Below the pieces are notes generated by a model that saw only the letters and a list, made by a program, of their open reading frames with translations, had not been told where the DNA came from and made no database searches. Shown here piece by piece: positions 1-9,254 of a stretch of 64,000 bases of DNA (the first letter of the stretch is position 1; each line of letters begins with the position of its first letter). The DNA is from Bacteroides sp. ET71. Its GTDB lineage: Bacteria > Bacteroidota > Bacteroidia > Bacteroidales > Bacteroidaceae. The translations under genes and the position numbers were made by a program. The stretch spans positions 238,469 through 302,468 of the forward strand of contig NZ_JAMBLS010000001.1 in the NCBI RefSeq assembly GCF_023336905.1. The letters run 5' to 3'.

Positions 1-2198
<2,198 letters not shown>

Positions 2199-2202
<4 letters not shown>

Positions 2203-2381
2203 TGCGCCGGCGCAAACGGCTCTCGAAATCGCAATGCATATGCATAGTGCTCCTCTGGGGGGCGCTATGCTACATTGTGCTCACAAAGGCCGAGCGAATC
2301 GACGGACCCACGGTGCTGATGCTGCTGCTCAGCGGCGCGCTGGTGTTCATACCCGTCATCAAATCTCTCAGAGGAAGCTAA
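2199..2381 (+). CDS. Small two-helix membrane protein, hypothetical
   Basis: This 60-residue protein has a basic N-terminus (MMRRRKRLSKS) and two hydrophobic stretches (about residues 12-28 and 38-53), which fits a small inner-membrane protein. Its ATG overlaps the TGA of the malic enzyme gene (ATGA), suggesting translational coupling and one transcript. A hairpin terminator follows at once. The family is not recognised and no function is proposed. The coupling and the hydrophobic pattern are the only support that it is real. Confidence 0.55.
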
Positions 2382-2403
2382 ATTCTTCAGAAACCCATAG
2401 GAG

Positions 2404-2430
2404 GCACCGCATCCCTGCGGTGCTTTTTTA
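2404..2430. terminator. Hairpin terminator made from a palindromic repeat
   Basis: GCACCGCATCCCTGCGGTGC is an 8-bp perfect stem followed by TTTTTTA, a rho-independent terminator for the malic enzyme unit. An A-run on the other side may let it also stop the convergent wzz-like gene. It is the same palindrome family that recurs near 7.2, 21.8, 22.9-23.1 and 34.3 kb. Confidence 0.75.
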
Positions 2431-3516
2431 TTATCCATGAGAGGCAGAGCGCCCCCGCCTCCCTCGCACCCAAATCCCGGCACAGCCAACCAAGAATCCC
2501 AGCAGAGCGAAGACCGCCATGTACTTCAGCAGGCTAGGCGATACAGGATCAACGGGAGTCGTAGCAGGCTGTATGACAGCAAACACAGGCCGTACCTTTA
2601 CCAACCTGACCTCCGCGGCCTGCACCAACCGGGCTGTACGCTCGTATTCCTCGCGAGCCTGCGCAGTCTTGATTTGCAGATTAACCAACTCCTTACGCGC
2701 CATACGGGTGCTCAAATCACGATGACTGTCCTCGAAAGCAGCTTGTGTCTCTTGAGCTTGATAATATCTCTCGCGGGCTTGGCAGTGCCACTCTTGCACA
2801 TGAGCCAAGTTCTTGCGCTCTTTTTGTGTACGATAGTCGGTAATGAGAGCCTGTATGCGACTTCTCACCGTATCGGCTACAGCAGTTGCCACGTGCGGGT
2901 CTTGCATGCGGCAAGTGATGGTGATGGTACGTTTCTCCCTGTCCACGCCGATTGTGAGGCGACTTCTGATGGCTCCCGCTATACCGGAGTCTTTGGCAGA
3001 GAGGGAGAGGATGCCGGGACATGCCTCCGTCTGCTCGCCCGTATAGTTAGTCTCTACCCGGCGAGGCTTCTCGAGAAAGGAACCGGTAAGCAGTCCGACT
3101 GCCTTGCTAAAAGCTGATTGCAGGAAGTTCCACCACGGACGCCGCTGGTGTCTGTCCATGTATTCATATAGGGAAATAGTGCTATCCGGCAGACAGAAGG
3201 ATGGCTGTACGGGCACTTCAAACAGAGGGACAAGAAAGGTGGGTGAGGCAATGAGTTGTGGGTAAAGGCTGGGTAGAAGAGCGTCTTGGATTCTGTCATT
3301 TCCCAAGGCGGCATCTATGGACAGGCCGTATGTTTCGTCAGTTAACGATATTCCGGTGCTTTCAGGCACGGTGAAAATACTGCACTCATACTCATTGGGA
3401 ATGCAGAAAGCAATGAACAAACCGACGAACAGGCCCATGCCTGTCGCCTTCAGCAGACTCCAACGATTGTCCGCCAGGCGTTTCATCCATTTCGAAAAGG
3501 TGTAATTCCTCATCAT
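2431..3516 (-). CDS. Wzz-like chain-length determinant protein, cassette 1
   Basis: This 361-residue protein has the Wzz/polysaccharide co-polymerase layout: a basic N-terminus, a first membrane helix near residues 25-40 (TGMGLFVGLFIAFCIPNEY), a long periplasmic part with a coiled-coil-prone segment (about 235-300), the motif RPVFAVIQPATTPVDP, and a second helix near the C-terminus ending in a basic tail. Family members set polymer length or organise a surface polymer at the inner membrane. Two close relatives lie at 21872-22897 and 34365-35477, each after a surface lipoprotein gene. A strong terminator separates it from the lipoprotein gene upstream. I see no obvious promoter of its own, so read-through is likely. 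The polymer it acts on is not evident, since no glycosyltransferase or flippase is nearby. Confidence 0.75.
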   Translation of the reverse strand: MMRNYTFSKWMKRLADNRWSLLKATGMGLFVGLFIAFCIPNEYECSIFTVPESTGISLTDETYGLSIDAALGNDRIQDALLPSLYPQLIASPTFLVPLFEVPVQPSFCLPDSTISLYEYMDRHQRRPWWNFLQSAFSKAVGLLTGSFLEKPRRVETNYTGEQTEACPGILSLSAKDSGIAGAIRSRLTIGVDREKRTITITCRMQDPHVATAVADTVRSRIQALITDYRTQKERKNLAHVQEWHCQARERYYQAQETQAAFEDSHRDLSTRMARKELVNLQIKTAQAREEYERTARLVQAAEVRLVKVRPVFAVIQPATTPVDPVSPSLLKYMAVFALLGFLVGCAGIWVRGRRGRSASHG

Positions 3517-3547
3517 CGACGGATAGCAAGTAGAATAAGTATTTCAA

Positions 3548-3585
3548 GAAAAATCCCCGCCCATACACCAGGGTATAAGCGGGGA
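3548..3585 (-). terminator. Terminator between lipoprotein 1 and wzz-like 1
   Basis: On the minus strand TCCCCGC pairs with GCGGGGA, with an inner pairing around TATACC/GGTGTA, followed by TTTTTC. It sits in the 106-base gap between the lipoprotein gene and the wzz-like gene. Terminators occupy the equivalent position in the other two cassettes. Confidence 0.75.
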
Positions 3586-3622
3586 ATACATTCAATTAAT
3601 TAATCGGGAAGAAAGAACTTTA

Positions 3623-6439
3623 TCAGTCACCCAATGTGTCTTGCGGATAAGAACCGTTCAACCAATGGCTCTTGTCACCGAAGTTCGTGAAGCTGCGGCA
3701 GATAACGCGGGCAGCAACTTCTCCATTACCTACCATCGTCTGCGGCATGATGTTTACTACACCATCATTTTCAAACGTCTGCTGGATAGTCGTAATCGAG
3801 TTGGCTGCGAAAGAGGCTTTACCCATTTCAGTTACTACCATGTTCACACCGATATTGTTGGTGGTAGCCTTTTCGAAGGTAGCAATAGCTTGGTCAACTT
3901 TCAGCGTGCCGCCGATGTTGCTTTCAATGCCTTCGGGGAAGATGACTTCCTCATCACCCATGTCAAGCACGTTCATGTCACCACCGATGTTAACACCTTT
4001 CACGAACTTAATGTCATCTTCACCGGCAGCTCCGTGGTTGTTCTTTACGATGTTTACATCGCCCGTAACAATCAGCGTCTCGTTGAATCTCGTCCAACGC
4101 TGCGCCTCATTTTCACGGTTGATTTCAAGTTCACCCATAGTCAATGCAGCATGATCCATTTGGAAACCTCCGTTTACAATCGTCAGCTTACCGATAGTAG
4201 CCGGGATGGGCTCACTGGAAGCATCCAATTCGTGCTCCAAGGTGAGGTTTTTAGCAGCATCCAAATCAGACTCGAAGTTAATAACTTGACCATTCTTGTT
4301 AGTGATGCTGTTGTCAGCCGTGTTGCCTTTCAAAACATAGGTTTGGTCAACAGCAGGAGTAGTATCAATGAAGCGAACCAATGTTGTGCTGTGGATAGCA
4401 TCCTGGGCATTATTGATAGCGTCGAGGTAACGACGTTCACTGTTTACTTCGCAGATGTATTCACCACCGTCTTCGTTCACTACGCCCTTACCGGTGATCT
4501 GTGCACCTACCTTCACGGTGAACGTAGCACCGCTCTTGTTGGTGAAGGCATTACCTTGGGTAGCCATGTTACCTTCGATAGTCACGAAATGTTCGTTAGT
4601 CAGTGTTGCACCGTTATAAACATTCAGCGTTCCGTCATCACCGCTCTTGTCAGTTCCAGCGGTTTCAACTGTGATGTAACCTTTATTCGTCAGGCTACCC
4701 TTCAAGTCGAGGGTAGTGTAAGCGTTAACGACGATTTCGGGCTTGTTGGTTTCCGGATCTTCATTGTCGGGGTCGATAATGTTCAGGATAGTACCGTTGA
4801 TTTCGGATTGTACGCGGTTGCTCGTAGAAGTGCCCTTACCGAAGGTGATCTTGCTACCATAGTTGGTGATGGTGTAGTCTTTACCGAGGCTACCGTTCAT
4901 GTCCATCGTAGCGGGTTTCAAGCCGCAGCAGCCTTGACCTTGGATTTCAACATCACAGTTAACCGTAGCGCCCTTCATAATCCACAAATTAACAGCCTTA
5001 TCCTCTTGGCGGGTCAGCACCAACTTATCGTCAGCAGTCTCAGCCTGGATAGTAACATTGCCAGAAACGCTAACAGATTCTGTCAGCTCGATAGTACCCA
5101 ACAGGTGAATAGTAGACTGAGTCGTTTTAGCTGATTTAGCCTTCTCAACAGCAAGCTTGAAGCTGGCTTCGTCATAAGCATACAGGTTGTCAGCAGAGGG
5201 TGCCTGTATAGCTACGCTTCGAGTGAACCAGTAACTGCTACAGCCACCAGCAGGAACAGTCAGCGTTTCATCAAATTTCTTAGCCCAACTGTTGCCATCT
5301 TTATCCTGAACTACAATCGTGTAGCCATCGAAGCTGACAGGCAATGCAACGAATGCAAATACTGCCGTTCCCGGACCATAAGCATTAGCGGCAGGAATCG
5401 CAATAGGAGTAGTAACGCGAGAAACCAGCAACTTGCTCGTCTGGGTTGTTTCAGGATTTTCTACATACAGTCCGTTTACGTTTGTAATAGCTTGGCCATT
5501 GATTTTGGCTGCATCCAATCCTACGGAAGTGTAGAAGTTTCCGCCGTTAGCATACAATACAACAGATTCAATGTCCTTGATTTCACTACCATAGTTCTGC
5601 AACTGGATGGCGATGGCACCCGTCAGACGCTGCAGCGTAAACTCAGCAGATTGCGTACCGCCAGAAATGCTCGTACGGCCCACCATGAAGTGCTTGGGCG
5701 ACAATGCCTGCATAAAAACATTTTTACCGCCTCCTTGATAAGCATCTTTAAACTCGGTGTCCGAAATAGCCTGCAAGTAACCGGCATCTTTCATCTCTTC
5801 GTTGAACGGATAGTAAACCAAATAATTACCACCGAACACAGTGCCCAAGTCCGTACGGAACAGACCACGGTTAGCGTCTACGCCGGCATTAATAAAGTTG
5901 CTTTTTTCAAAAGAATATGCGCCAGCATTATCGAAGGCTGTTACCTTTGTGAAGTCTTCACCGGAAACATCCCACTTTTCAAACTGCTGTTTATTGGCGT
6001 CAAACCAAGTAGCATTGGTCATTACATTGTCGTTGCAAGGGTCGGTCTTAACCTCTGTGGCCCCTGTTGCCAACCAACCATAGTGCGTGAACTTGTAGTT
6101 CGAATACACTTGACCGTCTTCTACTTTATTCAACCATGCCAAACCGATGTTGTCCCAATTCTCTTTCAACAACAAATCAGCGATGGTGATTTGGGCATCG
6201 CTACCCACATCATTCTTCAAAGTCGGCAACCAACCTAAACGGTTATTAATCTGACCGGCACGCGTATTGGCGTCATCCTCACCCTTTGCGCCCGTTAAGG
6301 CAAAGTTATCAGGCAATTCAATCACATCCCCATTGAGACCTGCTTGTTGCCCTGCATTGTTCACTTCAAACTCATCGTTTGTACAAGCTGCAAAAACGAG
6401 AGGAAAAGCTAATGCTCCTAATAAAAATTTACTCTTCAT
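3623..6439 (-). CDS. Fimbrillin-like surface lipoprotein, cassette 1
   Basis: The start at 6439 (MKSKFLLGALAF) is chosen because it places a normal lipoprotein signal peptide, with lipobox Cys at residue 19, at the N-terminus; the open frame continues 20 codons upstream. CTNDEFE after the Cys fits the Bacteroidetes signal for export to the outer leaflet. The 938-residue protein has fimbrillin-type features in its N-terminal half: NTRAG near the start, and RLTGAIAIQLQN followed by a beta-rich segment. The C-terminal half has repeated short beta-strand-like segments (GNVTIQAE, GATLTNEHFVTIEG) resembling a beta-helix. No catalytic motif is seen. It follows a short conserved peptide gene and precedes a wzz-like gene. 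A structural or adhesin role at the surface is inferred from family only. Confidence 0.75.
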   Translation of the reverse strand: MKSKFLLGALAFPLVFAACTNDEFEVNNAGQQAGLNGDVIELPDNFALTGAKGEDDANTRAGQINNRLGWLPTLKNDVGSDAQITIADLLLKENWDNIGLAWLNKVEDGQVYSNYKFTHYGWLATGATEVKTDPCNDNVMTNATWFDANKQQFEKWDVSGEDFTKVTAFDNAGAYSFEKSNFINAGVDANRGLFRTDLGTVFGGNYLVYYPFNEEMKDAGYLQAISDTEFKDAYQGGGKNVFMQALSPKHFMVGRTSISGGTQSAEFTLQRLTGAIAIQLQNYGSEIKDIESVVLYANGGNFYTSVGLDAAKINGQAITNVNGLYVENPETTQTSKLLVSRVTTPIAIPAANAYGPGTAVFAFVALPVSFDGYTIVVQDKDGNSWAKKFDETLTVPAGGCSSYWFTRSVAIQAPSADNLYAYDEASFKLAVEKAKSAKTTQSTIHLLGTIELTESVSVSGNVTIQAETADDKLVLTRQEDKAVNLWIMKGATVNCDVEIQGQGCCGLKPATMDMNGSLGKDYTITNYGSKITFGKGTSTSNRVQSEINGTILNIIDPDNEDPETNKPEIVVNAYTTLDLKGSLTNKGYITVETAGTDKSGDDGTLNVYNGATLTNEHFVTIEGNMATQGNAFTNKSGATFTVKVGAQITGKGVVNEDGGEYICEVNSERRYLDAINNAQDAIHSTTLVRFIDTTPAVDQTYVLKGNTADNSITNKNGQVINFESDLDAAKNLTLEHELDASSEPIPATIGKLTIVNGGFQMDHAALTMGELEINRENEAQRWTRFNETLIVTGDVNIVKNNHGAAGEDDIKFVKGVNIGGDMNVLDMGDEEVIFPEGIESNIGGTLKVDQAIATFEKATTNNIGVNMVVTEMGKASFAANSITTIQQTFENDGVVNIMPQTMVGNGEVAARVICRSFTNFGDKSHWLNGSYPQDTLGD

Positions 6440-6533
6440 ACTTTGTTTTAGTTTATTAAAAAAATACATACTTCTCTTTTGCAGAACCGGACGTATCACT
6501 TAAAGTCTGACAGCCGGTTTTTCAGACAATGAT

Positions 6534-6662
6534 TCAGAACGGGGACTCACCATCGTCAGGCGTTTGTCCGCCCTCACCTATCGGCGATCCCGCAAACCCT
6601 TTCTCAATCTGTACTTCTACTACCTCCACTTCGGGAGCCACGTAATTCAAAACTTTCTCCAT
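6534..6662 (-). CDS. Short peptide with conserved leader, copy 1 (42 aa)
   Basis: The peptide begins MEKVLNYVAPEVEVVEVQIE, continues KGFA, and ends in a tail rich in Gly, Pro, Asp and Glu (GSPIGEGGQTPDDGESPF). The first 24 residues are nearly identical to peptides at 25894-25998 and 31403-31510, while the tails differ completely. This conserved-leader, variable-tail pattern is what precursor peptides show. It lies directly downstream of a promoter and 5' leader that are also conserved in all three copies, and about 95 bases upstream of the lipoprotein start. There is no signal peptide. Function unknown; candidate exported or modified peptide, or a regulatory leader peptide. Confidence 0.75.
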   Translation of the reverse strand: MEKVLNYVAPEVEVVEVQIEKGFAGSPIGEGGQTPDDGESPF

Positions 6663-6750
6663 TGTTGTTTAATTTTAATTGATTAATACTATGTTATTTA
6701 TGCTATTTTTCCGTATTTTTGCCTTCGCTATTATTCCTTTCCTTTCCTTG

Positions 6751-6801
6751 GCTCCGTACGAAATACGGTGCAAATATGATTAATATTATTCGTTCCACCA
6801 A
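6751..6801 (-). promoter_or_regulatory. Conserved cassette promoter with 5' hairpin, copy 1
   Basis: Read on the minus strand: TTGG at 6801-6798, 19 bases, then CATATTTG at 6778-6771 (Bacteroides -33/-7 type, one mismatch in each box). Next comes an inverted repeat GCACCGTA-TTTCG-TACGGAGC (6771-6751), which would fall at or just before the transcript start. The same arrangement lies at 26088-26138 and 31265-31315, and the following ~90-base leader to the ATG is almost identical. Confidence 0.75.
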
Positions 6802-6935
6802 GAAAAAAATGCTTTTTTTTATCTTTTTTTCTATAAACCGGCTCACGGGGGTGATAAGACAGGATGCAAAACCTTCCTAAACGATTGCACAAAAAATGAC
6901 CTCACTACTTAAAGCTTATTTAAAATTCCTTTTCC

Positions 6936-7029
6936 CTGTCATCCCGAGCACAGTCGAGGGATCCCACTATGCGCATGAAAAGTATTAGGGAGATGTTTCG
7001 ACTTCGCTGCGCTCCGCTCAACATGACAG
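6936..7029. repeat. CTGTCAT...ATGACAG interspersed element, copy 1
   Basis: The element runs from CTGTCATCCCGAG to CTCAACATGACAG and includes GAGATGTTTCGACTTCGCT. Related copies lie at 9039-9122, 21559-21632 and 26268-26361. The 7-bp ends are inverted repeats. Confidence 0.8.
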
Positions 7030-7119
7030 ATACTACACAATGTATAAACTAAATTTCAGTACCTACTTATATCTTATGTCAACCCTGAATCCTACCAAAG
7101 TCGTTTCTCGTCCCTACTT

Positions 7120-7168
7120 CCTCCCTACCTCGTCCCTGTTATAAGACAAGGACGAGGTAGGGACGAGG
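7120..7168. repeat. Long hairpin upstream of cassette 1
   Basis: CCCTACCTCGTCCCTGT and ACAAGGACGAGGTAGGG form a stem of about 16 bp around TATAAG. A nearly identical hairpin lies at about 26445-26493 upstream of cassette 2. Confidence 0.7.
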
Positions 7169-7202
7169 TACGATTTTGCACGCTCCCGAAAACGGGCACA
7201 GC

Positions 7203-7227
7203 AGGAGGTGGGGCATCCCTGCCCCGC
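7203..7227. repeat. Palindromic repeat (AGGAGGT plus covarying stem)
   Basis: AGGAG is followed by GTGGGGCATCCCTGCCCCGC. The stem sequence differs from other copies but stays paired. Confidence 0.7.
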
Positions 7228-7475
7228 CCTATAAAACTATATATTAAGATCCAAGTCGTTTCTCGCTCCTACCTCGCTCTTACCTCGCTCTTGTCATGCA
7301 CAAGACCGAGGCGCGAGGAATGTACGGCTGCAGACTCCCTGCGATAGCTTGCGATCCGGGCTGTCTGAGCAGAAAAGGCTGTCGCGCGCACGACATGAAA
7401 TGGGATTAAAAAGACACGCGAAACAGGAAAATCCAATAAAATTGTTATTTTTCCCCGTATTTTATTTATCATTTG

Positions 7476-7506
7476 TTTGCTCGTATCAAATTTATGTGTA
7501 CTTTTG
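7476..7506 (+). promoter_or_regulatory. Promoter of the first glutamate dehydrogenase
   Basis: TTTG (7476-7479), 19 bases, TACTTTTG (7499-7506): an exact match to the Bacteroides TTTG-N19-TAnnTTTG consensus, about 60 bases before the ATG at 7568. Confidence 0.8.
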
Positions 7507-7567
7507 CAACCGTTATCAGCAAAATAACAGAAAAACGATATCAGAAATCAATAAAACATCAACAAGT

Positions 7568-8905
7568 ATGAATGCAGCTAAAGTATTAGAAGACCTGAAA
7601 AGACGGTTCCCCGGCGAACCGGAGTACCACCAAGCCGTAGAAGAAGTGCTCTCCACCATCGAAGAGGAGTATAACAAGCACCCCGAGTTCGACAAGGTAA
7701 ACCTGATTGAACGCCTCTGCATCCCCGACCGCGTCTACCAGTTCCGCGTGACGTGGGTGGACGACCAGGGCAACGTGCGCACCAACATGGGCTACCGCGT
7801 GCAGCACAACAACGCCATCGGCCCCTACAAAGGCGGCATCCGCTTCCACGCCTCCGTCAACCTGGGCATCCTGAAGTTCCTCGCCTTCGAGCAGACCTTC
7901 AAGAACTCCCTCACCACCCTGCCCATGGGCGGCGGCAAAGGCGGCTCCGACTTCTCGCCCCGCGGCAAGAGCAACGCCGAGGTGATGCGCTTCTGCCAGG
8001 CCTTCATGCTCGAACTGTGGCGCCACATCGGCCCCGACATCGACGTGCCCGCAGGCGACATCGGCGTGGGCGGACGTGAAGTGGGATTCATGTTCGGCAT
8101 GTACAAGAAGCTGACGCGCGAGTTCAGCGGCGTGCTCACCGGCAAGGGACAAGAGTTCGGCGGCTCCCTCATCCGCCCCGAAGCCACCGGCTACGGCAAC
8201 GTCTACTTCCTCATGGAGATGCTGAAAACCAAAGGCATGGACCTCCAGGGCAAATCGGTGCTCATCAGCGGCTCGGGCAACGTGGCACAGTACACCGCCG
8301 AAAAAGTCCTCCAACTGGGCGGCAAGGTGCTGACCATGAGCGACTCCGACGGCTACATCTACGACCCCGAAGGCATCGACCGCGAGAAGCTGGACTACAT
8401 CATGGAGCTGAAGAACCTCTACCGCGGACGCATCCGCGAGTATGCCGAGCAATACCCCGGCGTGAAGTACGTCGAAGGCGCACGCCCCTGGGGCGAGAAG
8501 GCCGACATCGCACTGCCCAGCGCCACACAAAACGAGATTGACGGCGACGACGCCCGCAAGCTCGTGGCCAACGGCGTCATCGCCGTCTCCGAAGGCGCCA
8601 ACATGCCCTCCACGCCCGAAGCCATCCGCGTCTTCCAGGAAGCCAAGATTCTCTACGCCCCGGGCAAGGCAGCCAATGCAGGCGGCGTGTCCGTCTCCGG
8701 CCTCGAGATGACGCAGAACTCCGAGCGCCTCTCGTGGAGCGCCGAAGAGGTGGACAACAAACTGCATTACATCATGGAGAACATCCACGAGAACTGCGTG
8801 AAGTATGGCACCGAACCCGACGGCTACGTCAACTACGTCAAAGGCGCCAACATCGCCGGATTCATGAAGGTGGCCAAGGCCATGATGGCACAGGGCATCG
8901 TGTGA
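7568..8905 (+). CDS. gdhA: NAD(P)-dependent glutamate dehydrogenase (hexameric type), copy 1
   Basis: This enzyme interconverts glutamate and 2-oxoglutarate plus ammonia, linking nitrogen assimilation to carbon metabolism in the cytosol. The start at 7568 (MNAAKVLEDLKRRFPGEPEY) gives 445 residues, the usual length of the hexameric family; the open frame further upstream contains the promoter. Visible motifs are YKGGIRFH, the glycine-rich catalytic-lysine loop PMGGGKGGSDF, VPAGDIGVGGREVG, and a nucleotide fold with SGSGNVAQY. A strong promoter precedes it and a hairpin terminator follows, so it is likely a single-gene unit. A second gene of the same family lies at 41477-42814 with visibly different codon choice. 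Confidence 0.95.
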   Translation: MNAAKVLEDLKRRFPGEPEYHQAVEEVLSTIEEEYNKHPEFDKVNLIERLCIPDRVYQFRVTWVDDQGNVRTNMGYRVQHNNAIGPYKGGIRFHASVNLGILKFLAFEQTFKNSLTTLPMGGGKGGSDFSPRGKSNAEVMRFCQAFMLELWRHIGPDIDVPAGDIGVGGREVGFMFGMYKKLTREFSGVLTGKGQEFGGSLIRPEATGYGNVYFLMEMLKTKGMDLQGKSVLISGSGNVAQYTAEKVLQLGGKVLTMSDSDGYIYDPEGIDREKLDYIMELKNLYRGRIREYAEQYPGVKYVEGARPWGEKADIALPSATQNEIDGDDARKLVANGVIAVSEGANMPSTPEAIRVFQEAKILYAPGKAANAGGVSVSGLEMTQNSERLSWSAEEVDNKLHYIMENIHENCVKYGTEPDGYVNYVKGANIAGFMKVAKAMMAQGIV

Positions 8906-8961
8906 GACAGTCGAAAGACTGAAAAGAACTTGATTTCAGTCTCCCAAAAGCCATAGCACAA

Positions 8962-9012
8962 AAAGCAGGAAAACCCGAAAATAAGAAAACGGGGATTCCT
9001 GCTTTCTTTTTC
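8962..9012 (+). terminator. Terminator of gdhA copy 1
   Basis: AAAGCAGGAA pairs with TTCCTGCTTT, with an inner CCC/GGG pairing, followed by CTTTTTCC. Confidence 0.8.
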
Positions 9013-9038
9013 CGACGCTGATAAAAGTCTCATTTTCC

Positions 9039-9122
9039 CTGTCATCCCGAGCCAAGTCGAGGAAACCCACTATACACCTGAAAAGTATTAGGGAGATGTT
9101 TCGACTTCGCTCAACATGACAG
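9039..9122. repeat. CTGTCAT...ATGACAG interspersed element, copy 2
   Basis: Same element as at 6936-7029, slightly shorter, placed just after the gdhA terminator. Confidence 0.8.
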
Positions 9123-9254
9123 AGAGAACGATTTCTAAACAACAAGCTCTAGTCGGAAGCAAAAATTTGCCATTAACATTATTTTCCACTGGAAATCATT
9201 GCCAGCTCAAAAAAATATCCTTATTTTGCAGGCAAACCCTAAAAAAAGAAGCCC

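Larger units (their letters stand above)
6802..7475. other. Intergenic region of repeats between cassette 1 and gdhA
   Basis: No gene is supported here. It holds a CTGTCAT/ATGACAG element, a long GC-rich hairpin (about 7120-7168) and a palindromic repeat at 7203. Part of this stretch (about 6920-7172) is repeated upstream of cassette 2 at about 26250-26500. Confidence 0.6.

Noticed and set aside
2431-3516. Capsule or O-antigen biosynthesis locus
   Set aside because: Wzz-like genes are present but there are no glycosyltransferases, Wzx/Wzy, or UpxY/UpxZ regulators around any of the three copies.
3641-5134. 497-codon plus-strand frame opposite lipoprotein 1
   Set aside because: Antisense shadow. 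The minus strand has a signal peptide, lipobox and fimbrillin features.
6500-7567. Phase-variable invertible promoter upstream of cassette 1
   Set aside because: I found no pair of recombinase-type inverted repeats flanking the promoter at 6751-6801 and no invertase gene in the window.
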